This document shows, piece by piece, positions 28,638-38,600 of a stretch of DNA of 64,000 bases. The stretch comes from Roseiarcus sp963805295. Its GTDB lineage: Bacteria; Pseudomonadota; Alphaproteobacteria; Rhizobiales; Beijerinckiaceae. The stretch is taken from contig CAWDTW010000041.1 in assembly GCA_963805295.1 (NCBI GenBank), positions 1 to 64,000 on the forward strand. Reading direction: 5' to 3'. Each line of letters begins with the position of its first letter. Position 1 is the stretch's first letter. The position numbers and the translations under genes are program-made. The notes beneath the pieces were generated by a model, which was given only the letters and a program-made list of their open reading frames with translations, searched no databases and was not told the DNA's origin.

Positions 28638-30852
28638 ATGGGCGGGAACGCCAACAGCCGTATGGTCGCCGCAAGACGCGCGGAAGCAGCCGCCGGACGG
28701 AATGTTGCACATCTCTCTCGCGCAGTTCTGCTCGCTAGCGCCTCTATCGTCGCGCTCGCGGTAACTGGCGCGCCGGGCGCGGCGAGGGCTGCTTGTGTTC
28801 CAACGGCTCAGATCATCTCAACGCCCGCGTCGGGCCCGATCTTGAGCAACGGCGAGGCCATCACGGTCACAGGCGGCGGGAGCATCCTGGGCGGTCCCGA
28901 CGGCGTTGACGCTTTTGTCTGCCCGATCACCACGCTCGCGATCCAGGCGGGCGGGACCATCACGGGTGCAAACGGCGCCTCCGGTACAGTCGGCGGCGTA
29001 GTCGGCGGCGTGGGCGTCGCCAACGCCGAGACGATTACGTCGCTGGCCAACAGCGGCGCGATCAGCGGTGGGAACGGCGGCGACGGATTCAGTGGCGGCG
29101 CGGGCGGCGCCGGCGTGCTTAACGACGGCGCCATTGCGACGCTGACCAACAGCGGCGCGATCGGCGGCGGAAACGGCGGGAGCGAGAGCCTCCCCAGCGG
29201 CTCCGGCGGCGCTGGCAGCGCGGGCGTGTCAAACGCCGGCACGATTGCGACCCTGACCAACAGCGGCGCGATCAGGGGCGGTAACGGTGGTGGGGGCCGC
29301 ACCGGCGTCACCGACGCGGGCGGCGGCGCCGGCGCCGCCGGCGTGTCGAACGCCGGCACAATCACAACGCTGACAAATAGCGGCGCGATCAGCGGCGGCG
29401 GCGGCGGAGATGCCTTCAAATCCGCCGGAAGCGAGGCCGGCGCGGGCGGCTCGGGCGTGTCGAACGGCCAGAACGCGACGATCGGATCGCTCACCAATCT
29501 GGCAACCGGAACGATTAGCGGCGGAAACGGCGGCACCGGCATTTACGGAGGCGGCGCGGACGGCGGCGCCGGCGCCGCCGGCGTGTCGAACGCCGGCACA
29601 ATCACAACGCTGACAAATAGCGGCGCGATCAGCGGCGGCGACGGCGGCGGCGCTATCACGGGCACCGCGGGCGGCGCGGGCGGCGCGGGCGTGTCGAACG
29701 CTCAATCTGCAACGATTGCATCATTCACCAATCAGGCAACGGGAACGATTAGCGGCGGAAACGGCGGCACCGGCCTTTTCGGCGGCGGCGCGGGCGGCGC
29801 GGGCGTGTCGAACGACGGCACGATCACAACGCTGAGTAATAGCGGCGCGATCAGCGGCGGAGGCGGCGGCTACTTCGCCCACGCGGGTGGCGATGGCGGC
29901 TCCGGCGTGTCGAACTCCCAGGGCGCAACGATCAGATTGCTCACCAACCAGGCAACCGGAACGATTAGCGGCGGAGGGGGCGGCTTCGGCCTTTTCCATG
30001 GCGGCTCGGGCGGCGCAGGCGTGTCGAACGCCGGCACGATCGCGACGCTGACCAACAGCGGAACGATCAGCGGCGGGCGAGGCGGCAAGGACCTCGTCGG
30101 GGGGTATCTGGGCTCGGGCGGCGGCGACGGCGACGCGATCCAGAGCACCGGCTCGATCGGGCCGATCGCCAACAGCGGCCAGATCATAGGCAATGTCAAG
30201 ATCTTCAACCAGGGGAGCGTCACCGTCACCGGAGGTTCAGGCGAGATCTTTGGCAGCTTCACTGGGGGCACGATCGCGATCGGCAATGGCGACCTCACTT
30301 TCGCCGGCGGCAATACGTTCCTGGCCGACAACGTGGTCGTCAACGGCGGAAGCGGGACGGTGACCAACGAAGGGGTGCTGCGGCTCGCGGCGCCCGAAAC
30401 CGTCACCGGAAATTTCACTCAGACGAGCGCAGGCATCCTCGACTTCATGCTTGCCGGCGACGCTTTGGGGCAGTACGGGTCGTTTTCGGTGACCAGCTTG
30501 GCCACGAACGCCGGCGGCTTGGCGCTCGACCCGACGAATGGCTTCACACTCGCGGCGGGCGACAGTTTCGATATTCTCGGCTTCGGCGGCTTAACCTTCA
30601 CGAGTTCCGACCGACGACTTCCGCACCCTGTCCTTCGACGGAGCCGAGTGCATCGACGAAGGCGGCGGCGTGTGGGGCTGCAACAACCTGGGCTCGTTGC
30701 TTCTGGACGAGACGATCGGCGCGGACTATCTCGACATCAACGTGGTTGCCGGCGCCGCGAACGCGGTCCCCGAGCCTTCGACCTGGGCGCTGCTTGCGAC
30801 CGGGTTCTTGGGCCTGGGGCTGTGGGGTCGGAAGAGGTTCTTGCCCGCCTAA
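28638..30852 (+). CDS. Glycine-rich repeat protein with PEP-CTERM sorting signal (frameshifted near the end)
   Basis: About 738 residues. An N-terminal signal peptide (LLASASIVALAVTGAPGAARA) is followed by about 500 residues of repeats built on GTITTLTNSGAISGGNGG with glycine-rich linkers, a beta-solenoid pattern like that of autotransporter passenger domains. A non-repetitive region (about 515-650) follows. The frame breaks near 30610; read past it, TDDFRTLSFDGAECIDEGGGVWGCNNLG leads to VPEPSTWALLATGFLGLGLWGRKRF, the PEP motif, membrane helix and basic tail cut by exosortase. The repeats include a perfect copy of about 78 bp 240 bp apart. It is exported and surface-bound. The sortase is not in this window. 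Confidence 0.85.
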
Positions 30853-30993
30853 CGGATTGGGGCTGTCAGGACTGCTCCGCCGATTGAGGAAGCGCCGAGC
30901 GCGGTCGCAGACGCGCCGATGATATCGCCAAATCTCAACACACCCGGAACGCCGACCGACGGTCGGCCCCAGTTCTGACCGCACGGAGTTTTG

Positions 30994-31200
30994 TCAGTCG
31001 ACGCCGACCATCACGTCGGACGCCTTGATGACCGCATAGGCTCTTTGGCCCTTGATGAGCTTCAAGGCGTCGACCGATTCGTTGGTGATCGAGGCCGTCA
31101 GCACGGCGCCGCCAACGTCGATGAGGACATGCGCCGTGGTGGCGCCTTTCTGAACCTCGACGATCGTTCCGTGAATCTGATTGCGCGCGCTGATTTTCAT
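30994..31200 (-). CDS. Molybdate-binding Mop/molbindin domain protein
   Basis: 68 residues from ATG 31200 (MKISARNQIHGTIVEVQKG). The single Mop/TOBE domain has ATTAHVLIDVGGAVLTASITNESVDALKLIKGQRAYAVIKASDVMVGVD, with the SARNQ start and the IT.ES.. turn that bind molybdate in molbindins. Such proteins oligomerise and store or buffer molybdate in the cytoplasm. The gene is divergent from modABC and shares its promoter region. The upstream ATG at 31251 would add residues not seen in the family. Confidence 0.85.
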   Translation of the reverse strand: MKISARNQIHGTIVEVQKGATTAHVLIDVGGAVLTASITNESVDALKLIKGQRAYAVIKASDVMVGVD

Positions 31201-31238
31201 GCGAGTCCCCCTATTGACGATTGCGAATGGGTCGCCAC

Positions 31239-31262
31239 CGACTAGTATCACAGGATATAACG
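31239..31262. promoter_or_regulatory. Candidate ModE-type operator between mop and modA
   Basis: The right half ATATAACG (31254-31261) is the well-known half-site of ModE/MopA operators; the left half is a weaker CGACTAGTAT in the expected position. The site lies between the divergent mop and mod genes. There is no modE gene in the window, so this is a weak call. Confidence 0.35.
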
Positions 31263-31331
31263 GCGGAGATAGGCTCCAGGCGAAACGGCATGCACGGGCG
31301 CCTCAGGCCTATCCAAGCGCAGGTGGAGACC

Positions 31332-32077
31332 ATGTCGAAGCTGAAGTCTTCGTCGTCGCGATCGCGGCGTTCGTGTCGTCGTGCGCGGCGGCGCAAGCCG
31401 GCCAGACCAATGTGGCGGTCGCGGCGAACTTCACCGAGCCGGCGAAGGAAATCGCCGGCCTCTTCAAGCAGAAGACGGGGAACGAGGCGATCCTGAGCTT
31501 CGGCGCCTCCGGTCCGTTCTTGACACAGATCACCCATGACGCGCCGTTCCAGGCGTTCCTGTCGGCCGACGCCGAGCGGCCAAAGGCCGCCATCGAAGGG
31601 GGATTCGCGGTCCCCGGAAGCGAGTTCACCTATGCGATCGGCAAACTCGTGCTGTGGAGCAAGGTCATCGATGTGACCAAGGGCGAAGAAGCGCTGAAGG
31701 CGGGCGCCTTCTCGAAACTGTCGATCGCCAATCCGGCCGGCGCGCCTTACGGCGCCGCCGCGATCGAGACGATGCAGGCGCTCGGCGTCTATGACGCCAT
31801 TCGGCCGAAGATCGTGCAGGGCGCCAGCATCGCCCAGGCCTTCCAGTTCGTCGACACGAAGAACGCGGAACTCGGCTTCGTCGCCCTGTCGCAGCTCTAC
31901 GGCGTCACCGAGGGGACGCGCTGGCTCGTGCCGCAAAATCTCTATGCGCCGATCCGGCAGGACGCCGTGCTCCTGAAGAAGGGCGAGAACGACGAGGCGT
32001 CGAAGGCTTTCCTCGAATTCCTGAAGGGCCCGGAGGCGCGCGCCGTCATCGGGAAATTCGGCTACGCACTCGACTGA
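31332..32077 (+). CDS. modA: Molybdate ABC transporter substrate-binding protein (frameshift in signal peptide)
   Basis: Reading on from TNVAVAANFTEPAKEIAGLF to FLEFLKGPEARAVIGKFGYALD gives a typical ModA periplasmic binding protein: GNEAILSFGASGPFLTQI forms the oxyanion site region, and PAGAPYGAAAIETMQALGVYD is a family signature. The natural signal peptide begins at ATG 31332 (MSKLK) but the frame is lost at about 31346; restoring one G (AAG to AAGG) gives MSKLKVFVVAIAAFVSSCAAAQA, a good export signal. This points to a one-base deletion error. ModA delivers molybdate to ModBC. It has no clear lipobox, so it is soluble periplasmic. Confidence 0.88.
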
Positions 32078-32085
32078 GCGGACCC

Positions 32086-32769
32086 TTGGAAGCCTTCGCC
32101 CACATCTGGGAGCCGGTCCGCCTCACGATCGAGCTCGCGACCATCACGACGCTCGCGCTGCTCGTCGTCGCCACGCCGCTCGCCTGGTGGCTCGCGCGTT
32201 CGCGCGCCTGGTGGAAGGAGGTCGTTGCGGCGGTCGTCGCGCTGCCGATCGTGTTGCCCCCGACCGTGCTCGGCTTCTACCTCCTGATCGCGCTCGGGCC
32301 CGGCGCGCCCGGCGGCGCGCTCGCGAGCCTATGGGGCGCGCGCACGCTCGCCTTCACCTTTTGGGGCCTCGTCATCGGCTCGATCATCGCCTCGATGCCG
32401 TTCGTCGTGCAGCCCATCCGCAACGCGTTCGCCGCCGTCGGCGACCGGCCGCTGGAGGTTGCGGCGACGCTTCGCGCTTCGCCCACGCGCGCCTTCTGGA
32501 CAGTGGCGCTCCCCCTCGCGAGCCCCGGCCTCCTCACCGGCGCGGTGCTCGGCTTCGCCCATACGGTCGGCGAATTCGGCGTCGTCCTGATGATCGGCGG
32601 CAACATCCCCGGCCGCACCAAGGTCATGTCGACCGCCATCTACGACTATGTCGAGACGATGCAGTGGCGCGAGGCGAACATCCTCGCGGGAGGCATGGTG
32701 GTCTTCGCCTTCGCCGTGATCCTCTCGATGATCCTCATCGAGAAGCGCGTCGCGCGGGCCCGCGCATGA
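32086..32769 (+). CDS. modB: Molybdate ABC transporter permease
   Basis: 227 residues, starting at TTG 32086 (MEAFAHIWEPVRLTIELATITTL), nine bases after modA ends. Five to six helices with the EAA-type loop (EVAATLRASPTRAFWTVALPLASPGLLTG) that docks on the ATPase, and GFAHTVGEFGVVLMIGGNIPGRTKV, the ModB signature. The TGA stop overlaps the modC ATG (ATGA). Confidence 0.93.
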   Translation: MEAFAHIWEPVRLTIELATITTLALLVVATPLAWWLARSRAWWKEVVAAVVALPIVLPPTVLGFYLLIALGPGAPGGALASLWGARTLAFTFWGLVIGSIIASMPFVVQPIRNAFAAVGDRPLEVAATLRASPTRAFWTVALPLASPGLLTGAVLGFAHTVGEFGVVLMIGGNIPGRTKVMSTAIYDYVETMQWREANILAGGMVVFAFAVILSMILIEKRVARARA

Positions 32770-33887
32770 GCGTGGAGCACACGATCCGCGTGGCGTTCCG
32801 GGGACCGGTCGGCAAGTTTGCGCTCGACGCCGCTTTCACCGCGCCTTCGAAGGGCGTGACCGCGCTCTTCGGCCCGTCGGGCTGCGGCAAGACCACGGTT
32901 TTACGCTGCATCGCGGGCCTTTTGCGCTTGACACACGGCGTCTGCGACATCGACGGCGAGGTATGGCAGGACCGAAACGGCGCCTTTCTGCCGACCCACA
33001 AGCGGCCGCTCGGCTACGTCTTCCAGGAAGCGAGCCTGTTCCCGCACCTGTCGGTGCGCCGCAATCTGATGTTCGGCGCGCCTCGGAAGAGCGGCGCCCC
33101 GGCGCGGGGCGGCGTCGGCTTCGACGAGGTCGTCGAGCTGCTCGGCGTGACGCCGCTGCTCGACCGGTCGCCGCGCAACCTTTCCGGCGGCGAGCGGCAG
33201 CGGGTGGCGATCGGCCGCGCGCTCCTGTCGCAGCCGAAGCTCCTCTTGATGGACGAGCCGCTGTCGGCGCTCGACCGGACGACCAAGGACGAGATCATGC
33301 CGTTTCTCGAGCGGCTACGCGACCGCCTCTCCCTGCCGATCGTCTACATCACCCACGACATCGCCGAGGTCGAGCGCCTCGCCGATCAGGTCGTCCTGAT
33401 GGAGAAGGGCCGCGCATTCGCGACGGGACCGCTCGCCGCCCTGCAGAGCGATCCGTCGCTGCCGCTGGCGGTGGCGCGCGACGCGGCGGTCACGCTTGAC
33501 GGGGCGATCGAAGCGCATGACGCGCGCTATGGGCTGCTGACGCTCGAGGTCAGCGGCGGCCGCTTCGTCGCGCCCGCGCCGCCCGCCCGGGTCGGCGAAC
33601 ATCGCCGCATCCGCATCGTCGCCCGCGACGTCAGTCTGGCGCGCGAGCCGCCGGGGCCGAGCTCCATCCTCAACATCCTGCCCGGGCGCGTCGTCGCCGT
33701 GCGGCCGGTCAATTCCAACGAGATCGTCGCCGTGGTCGCCCTCGGCGCCGACGGCTCGGGCGCGCGCGTCCTCTCGCGCCTGACGCGAAAATCCTGGGAG
33801 CTGCTCGGCCTCGCCGTGGGAACAAGCGTCCACGCGCAGGTCAAGGCCGTCGCGCTGGGGCCGGGGCGGGGCGATTTCGCCGGGTAA
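32766..33887 (+). CDS. modC: Molybdate ABC transporter ATP-binding protein
   Basis: 373 residues. Walker A is FGPSGCGKTT, the signature is NLSGGERQRVAIGRAL, Walker B is LLLMDEPLSALD and the H-loop is YITHD. After about residue 230 comes a regulatory C-terminal Mop/TOBE-type domain (GPSSILNILPGRVVAV) that senses molybdate. It closes the modABC operon with a four-base overlap to modB. The longer frame upstream of ATG 32766 is the shadow of modB. Confidence 0.94.
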   Translation: MSVEHTIRVAFRGPVGKFALDAAFTAPSKGVTALFGPSGCGKTTVLRCIAGLLRLTHGVCDIDGEVWQDRNGAFLPTHKRPLGYVFQEASLFPHLSVRRNLMFGAPRKSGAPARGGVGFDEVVELLGVTPLLDRSPRNLSGGERQRVAIGRALLSQPKLLLMDEPLSALDRTTKDEIMPFLERLRDRLSLPIVYITHDIAEVERLADQVVLMEKGRAFATGPLAALQSDPSLPLAVARDAAVTLDGAIEAHDARYGLLTLEVSGGRFVAPAPPARVGEHRRIRIVARDVSLAREPPGPSSILNILPGRVVAVRPVNSNEIVAVVALGADGSGARVLSRLTRKSWELLGLAVGTSVHAQVKAVALGPGRGDFAG

Positions 33888-33954
33888 TTCGACTGCCCTG
33901 CTTCCGTCGCGAGCCTCCCTAAGCCGTAGGCTGGCTCGATCGCAAATTCAACGA

Positions 33955-33972
33955 AATGACTAGTTGGTCATT
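33955..33972. promoter_or_regulatory. Probable TetR operator, tetR promoter
   Basis: AATGACTAGTTGGTCATT has perfect 6-bp arms. A very similar dyad, ATTGACTATTTAGTCGTG, lies upstream of the hydroxylase gene at 35719-35736. The shared TGACTA-N-TT-N-GTC core and their placement before the regulator and the operon are what a TetR autorepressor's operators should look like. Confidence 0.6.
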
Positions 33973-34015
33973 ATGAGCTTATAGCCTATAATCAAGGCGA
34001 AAGGCAAGGAGCCGC

Positions 34016-34690
34016 ATGGCGAGGGTCAATCTCGAGCGTCGGGCGGAGATCGGACAGGAGAAGCGCGCCCGGACGCGGGCGCAACTCGTCTCGGCGGCGA
34101 GCGTCCTCTTTTCGAAACGCCCGTGGACCTCCATCACCATCGACGACCTGGTCCGCGAGGCGGGGGTCGCGAAGGGAACCTTCTACGTGCATTTCGACGA
34201 TATGCCCGCCCTCACCGCCGCCGTCGCCGACGATCTCATCGGATCGTTCGACGAGCTCATCCAGCCTCAGCGCGCCTCGACGTCCAATGCGCTGCTGCGG
34301 ATCGCCCTCGGCTGCGACGCCTTCATCGAGAAGGCGTTGGAGGATCCCGAGTGGGCGTCGCTCCTGGCGCGGATGGCGCGCTCCTACCCGAGCGTCGGCG
34401 AAACCGCGCGGGCCCGGCTGCGGGAGGACCTGCAACAGGTCCTCGAGGACTCGCCGCGCCCGCGCGTCTCCGTCGATCTGGCGCAGGAAGTCGCGCTCGG
34501 GGTCGTGCTCCAGGTGCTGGCCGCGATCGGACAGGGACGCCTTTCCGCGGACGACCGGCTGCCCGCGGTCGGCGCTGTGCTGGGCGCGATCGGCGTCGGA
34601 AGCCGCGAGGCGGCGTCAACCGTTGCGAAGCTCGCGCGAGTCAAACGGCGGGCCACGGCCGCCGGCGCGGAACTCGCACGCCAGGTATAG
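34016..34690 (+). CDS. TetR-family transcriptional regulator
   Basis: 224 residues. The N-terminal HTH is RTRAQLVSAASVLFSKRPWTSITIDDLVREAGVAKGTFYVHFDDMPALTAAVADDL, with the classic AGVAKGTFYVHF recognition helix. The C-terminal ligand-binding domain is all-helical and divergent, so the inducer cannot be read. It probably represses the catabolic operon at 35795 and itself, through the operators at 33955 and 35719. It is convergent with the FAH-family gene, whose 3' end lies 26 bases on. Confidence 0.88.
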   Translation: MARVNLERRAEIGQEKRARTRAQLVSAASVLFSKRPWTSITIDDLVREAGVAKGTFYVHFDDMPALTAAVADDLIGSFDELIQPQRASTSNALLRIALGCDAFIEKALEDPEWASLLARMARSYPSVGETARARLREDLQQVLEDSPRPRVSVDLAQEVALGVVLQVLAAIGQGRLSADDRLPAVGAVLGAIGVGSREAASTVAKLARVKRRATAAGAELARQV

Positions 34691-34716
34691 AGCGGCCGCG
34701 CAGGGCGGGAATCGGC

Positions 34717-35673
34717 TCACGCTTCGCCAAGAACGACAGTCTGTTGTTCGCCGAGATCGACGCGGCCGTCCCGACTGAAGATCCGCGCCGCGATGGCGTC
34801 TCCGGCCTTGAGGTATTGCGGCCTGCGTCCTTGGGCTTTGAGGAACAGTTTCCAGAACTGGCGTTCGGGCAGGAGTTGGACGATGCGGCGGATCGGCGCC
34901 GGCGGGAGACGGAGCGCGCAGCCGCTCGGCGTGCCCGTCAGCAGTACGTCGCCCGCCGCGACATTGGCGAACGTCGACAACTCGGAAATCGTCTCGGCCG
35001 GTTTGAACACGGAGATTCTTCGTCGAGTCCCGCTGCCGCACCGCGCCGTTCACCGTCAGTTGCAGCTCGAGATCGTCGAGGCGGCCGAACTCCTCGGGGT
35101 CGAGAACGGTCAGCCACGGGCCGATCGGACAAAAGCCGCGATAGCTCTTGCCCTTGAAGAACTGCATCTGAGGAAGCTGCACGTCGCGCGCGCTGAGGTC
35201 GTTGGCGACCGCGACCGCAAAGACATAGTCCTTGAGCTGGTCGCGCGTGACGGTCACGGCGGACGAGATCGGCCGGCGAAAGACAAGCGCAAGCTCGATT
35301 TCGAAGTCGAGCAGGGAGACGTGCTTCGGCGGTTTGACCGTCCCCTTCGCGGAGGCGACCGACGCGTCGGACTTGGTGAAGAACATGTTGAACGGCTTCG
35401 CATCCGGGTCCATGCCGGATTCGATCATGTGCTGGCGATAGTTCGCCCCCTGGCAGTAAACGCGGCAGGGCGTGGTCACGGGCGAAAAATCCTGACCGAT
35501 TCTTTCGGCACGGTCGGCGCCCGCTTCGCGGCCTCGCGCCAGTCGGCCTCGCCATGCTCGATCAGAGCCGCCGTCGTCGGATATTCGCCGGCAAGAGGCG
35601 CAATGCCCGCGGCGGTCGCGACTCCCCATCGGGACGTCCCGTCGAGTTCGTAGCGCATCAGATTCGTCGCCAT
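34717..35673 (-). CDS. Fumarylacetoacetate hydrolase-family enzyme (two frameshifts)
   Basis: Three frames join into about 318 residues from ATG 35673 (MATNLMRYELDGTSRWGVAT). The first break is at about 35475, where five T (coding strand) should be six; the second is near 35010. The joined protein carries CRVYCQGANYRQHM, FNMFFTKSDASV, FEIELALVFRR (metal-binding Glu-x-Glu), ANDLSARDVQ (metal-binding Asp), FKGKSYRGFCPIGPWL and GDVLLTGTPSGCAL. FAH-family members cleave or hydrate C-C bonds of diketo acids, including meta-cleavage products of aromatics. In this cluster it would act on the ring-opened product of the VOC dioxygenase at 37433. It is transcribed away from the hydroxylase. Confidence 0.82.
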
Positions 35674-35718
35674 CCCTTCACTCCTTCCCGGAAAATTGCG
35701 GGTTGCTGAATTTTTCGT

Positions 35719-35736
35719 ATTGACTATTTAGTCGTG
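35719..35736. promoter_or_regulatory. Probable TetR operator, divergent FAH/hydroxylase promoter
   Basis: ATTGACTATTTAGTCGTG (inner dyad GACTA-TT-TAGTC) resembles the site at 33955. It sits in the 120-bp region between the divergent FAH-family gene and the hydroxylase operon, so one repressor could switch both directions. Confidence 0.58.
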
Positions 35737-35794
35737 TTGACGGATAAGTGCAACATGAAAATTTGGCCGCTGGCCATTTGATCGGGAGGAAGCT

Positions 35795-37408
35795 GTGAAG
35801 CGTGTGGAAATGTCAGAGAATGCCGGCCGGCCGCTCGTGGCGGAAGTCGCGGTCGTGGGCGCGGGCCCGGTCGGACTGATGGTCGCAAATCTTCTGGGGC
35901 TCGGAGGAGTCCGGGTCTTGGTGCTCGAACGCAACGCCGGACTCCTCGGCCTGCCGCGCGCCATCGCCTATGACGCCGAGACGCTGCGGCTCTTCAGCCA
36001 GGCAGGCCTTTATGACGAGATCGCCCCGGGCCTCGTTCAGGACCCGCATGTGCGTCACCTAAACGCCCGCAACGCGACCCTGATGGCGGCGGACTTTCCC
36101 CGCGGACCCTACGGCCATTCCTCTCTCGGCACTTTTTACCAGCCCGATTTCGAGAGAGCGCTGCTCAAGGGCCTGTCTCGCTTCGAGGGCGTCCAGATCG
36201 CCTTCGAGCACGCGGTCACGGACCTCGAGCAACGCGCGAACGGCGTCGTCCTCAATGTCTCGACGCCCGACGGCGCGAAGACCGTTCTGGCGGACTACGT
36301 GGTCGCCTGCGACGGCGGCGCAAGCCGGATGCGCGACATTCTCGGCGTCAAGCTGATCGGCTCGACCTACGCCGAGCGCTGGCTGGTGATCGACGCGATC
36401 GTCAAGAACCACGGCGTCAGGCAGATCACCTTCAACTGCGACCCGCGCCGGCCTCGGGTCGAGTTGCCGGCGGTCGGCGAGCGCGTGCGCTGGGAGTTCA
36501 TGCAGCTTCCGGGCGAGAGCGAGGAGACGCTGAAGCGGGACGAAACCATTCGCGCTCTCGTCGCCGAAGCCTCCGGCGTCCGCTCGTTCGAGATCGAGCG
36601 GAAAGCCGTCTACACGTTCCACGCGCGCGTCGCCGACCACTGGCGGCGCGGCCGCGCGTTTCTGGCGGGCGACGCCGCCCATTTGATGCCCCCGTTCGCC
36701 GGCCAGGGCATGAACGGCGGCATGAAGGATGCCGCGAACCTGTCGTGGAAGCTCGTCTCCGTCCTGCGGGGATTGGCCCCGGACGACATTCTCGACACTT
36801 ATGAGATCGAGCGCGCGCCGATCATGCGCAGAATGGTCGAGGTCTCCCGCCGGCTCGGCTCGATCATCATGCCGACGAGCCGGCTCGCCGCCGCCGCACG
36901 CGATTTCGTCTTCGCCTGTCTCAACCTGTCGGGCCGCTTTCGCGCCTTCATCCGCCGCGGCGGCGTCGTGCCGCAGCCGGCGATCCATCGCAGCGCCTTG
37001 ACAGGCGGAGAGCGCGACGCGCTCATCGGGCAGATGGCGCCGCAGCCGACGGTCTCGGCGGGGCAGGGCGCTTCGCCGCTCGATCGCTTCCTTGGCTGCC
37101 ATCAATGGCTGGCGCTGGGCGTCGGAGTCGATCCGGCGACCATGATGTCGGCGCGCGATCTCGCCATCCTCGAGGCGCTCGGCGCCCGCTTTATCTGCCT
37201 CAACGGTCAAGCGAGGAACGCCAGGACCCTCTCGGTCAGCTGCGATGATCCGGCCTTCGCCGACTGGGCGCGGCGCCGCGACGTTCGCGGGGTTCTGGTG
37301 CGGCCGGACCGATTCATCGCCGCGCGGCTCGCCTCCGGCAGGGACCTCGACGTTCTTCAGCCCTTCGCCGCCGCCCCGACCGCCGCCGCCCCGCGCGTCG
37401 CGGCCTGA
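35795..37408 (+). CDS. FAD-dependent aromatic hydroxylase, MhpA-like
   Basis: 537 residues, flavoprotein monooxygenase of the class A (PHBH-like) group. The FAD-binding GAGPVGLMVANLLGLGGVRVLVLER is followed by GLPRAIAYDAETLRLFSQAGL, DGGASRMRDILGV and FLAGDAAHLMPPFAGQGMNGGMKDAANLSWKL. The closest familiar family is 3-(3-hydroxyphenyl)propionate hydroxylase, which ortho-hydroxylates a phenol to a catechol with NAD(P)H and O2. It heads the operon hydroxylase-dioxygenase-ligase-reductase, whose next gene is an extradiol dioxygenase that would open the catechol. The actual substrate is not determined by sequence. Confidence 0.88.
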   Translation: MKRVEMSENAGRPLVAEVAVVGAGPVGLMVANLLGLGGVRVLVLERNAGLLGLPRAIAYDAETLRLFSQAGLYDEIAPGLVQDPHVRHLNARNATLMAADFPRGPYGHSSLGTFYQPDFERALLKGLSRFEGVQIAFEHAVTDLEQRANGVVLNVSTPDGAKTVLADYVVACDGGASRMRDILGVKLIGSTYAERWLVIDAIVKNHGVRQITFNCDPRRPRVELPAVGERVRWEFMQLPGESEETLKRDETIRALVAEASGVRSFEIERKAVYTFHARVADHWRRGRAFLAGDAAHLMPPFAGQGMNGGMKDAANLSWKLVSVLRGLAPDDILDTYEIERAPIMRRMVEVSRRLGSIIMPTSRLAAAARDFVFACLNLSGRFRAFIRRGGVVPQPAIHRSALTGGERDALIGQMAPQPTVSAGQGASPLDRFLGCHQWLALGVGVDPATMMSARDLAILEALGARFICLNGQARNARTLSVSCDDPAFADWARRRDVRGVLVRPDRFIAARLASGRDLDVLQPFAAAPTAAAPRVAA

Positions 37409-37432
37409 ACCCATACGAAAGAGGAGACGTCC

Positions 37433-38543
37433 ATGGTTCATTCGCCCAATGTTCGGCAGGGTCCGGGAACCATCGAACTGCCGCGCAGCCGCGCGCCGGT
37501 GGTGAAGGCGAACGCGCTGCTCTACGCGCATTTCGAACGGCCCGACCTCAACCGCGCGCGGGACTATCTCGTCGACTTCGGGTTGCTGGTCGTCGCGCAA
37601 AGCGAGGACGAACTCTTCCTGCGCGGCGCCGGCTCGACGCCGTACATCTATCGCGTCAGCCGCGGCGACGCGGCGCGGTTCATCGGCTTCGGACTGTCGG
37701 TCCCCTCCGCCGACGACCTGAAGGCGCTGGCGAAGGCCGTGAGCCTTCCCGTCGAACAGGCAGACGGCCCCGGCGGGGGCTCCGTCGTGCGCCTCGTCGA
37801 CCCGCTCGGCGTGGCAGTCAGCGTCCATCATGGCTTCGCCGCGGCCGCGCCGCAGCCGGTTCGCGCGCCCATTCCCCACAATGCTCCGAACCAGACGGTC
37901 CGGGTTAACGATACGCAGCGTCCGGCGCTGGCGCCGCCGCAGGTGACGAAACTCGGACACCTTGTGCTCGAGACGCCCGACTTCGACCGCAGCGCACGCT
38001 GGTACATGGACGCGTTGGGGTTCATTCCGTCCGATGTCATGTGCCTTGTGGACGGAACGCCCGTCGAATCGTTCATGCGGCTCGACCGCGGCGCCGAGCC
38101 GAGCGACCATCACACGCTGTTCGTCGCGACCGGCCTCGAATTCGAAGGTCGACCACGTCGCCTTCGAGGTCGTCGACCTCGATGCGGTGGAGATGGGCCA
38201 GCAAATCCTGATGGCGAAACGCTACCGCCACGCCTGGGGGGTCGGCCGGCATCTACTCGGCAGCCAGATCTTCGACTACTGGCGCGATCCCTGGGGCCAG
38301 AAGCACGAGCACTACGCCGACGGAGACCTGTTCGACGCCGCGCAGCCGCCAGGCTATCACGTGCTGGACCGCGAGGGCCTCTATCAGTGGGGCCCCGACC
38401 TGCCCGACGACTTCATCGACGCCAAGCTCACGCCGCGCCGGCTCCTCAACGTGCTCAAGCTGGCGGTCAGCGACAGGCCGCGGCTCAAGAAGATGCTCGC
38501 GCTGAAAAGCAGCGTCGCGAAGCCTGCCCGCCCATGGCGGTGA
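37433..38543 (+). CDS. VOC-fold extradiol dioxygenase (frameshifted)
   Basis: About 370 residues in two frames. From ATG 37433 the first frame has a degenerate N-terminal VOC domain and then KLGHLVLETPDFDRSARWYMDALGFIPSD, with the first metal His. The frame is lost near 38148; read past it, KVDHVAFEVVDLDAVEMGQQILM gives the second His and WGQKHEHYADGDLF the Glu. These three make the Fe(II) 2-His-1-Glu site of type I extradiol dioxygenases (2,3-dihydroxybiphenyl/catechol 2,3-dioxygenase class). It should open the ring made by the MhpA-like hydroxylase. The restored protein would be complete. Confidence 0.85.
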
Positions 38544-38600
38544 TTCTCCCGTCGGCGGCCTCGGCGCGGCCGCGGCCGACTTTTTAAAGAGGAACCTCAC

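Noticed and set aside
28800..30200. Regularly spaced repeats as a possible CRISPR array.
   Set aside because: The repeats are in frame within a long coding sequence and encode a glycine-rich solenoid; spacing and repeat sequence vary.
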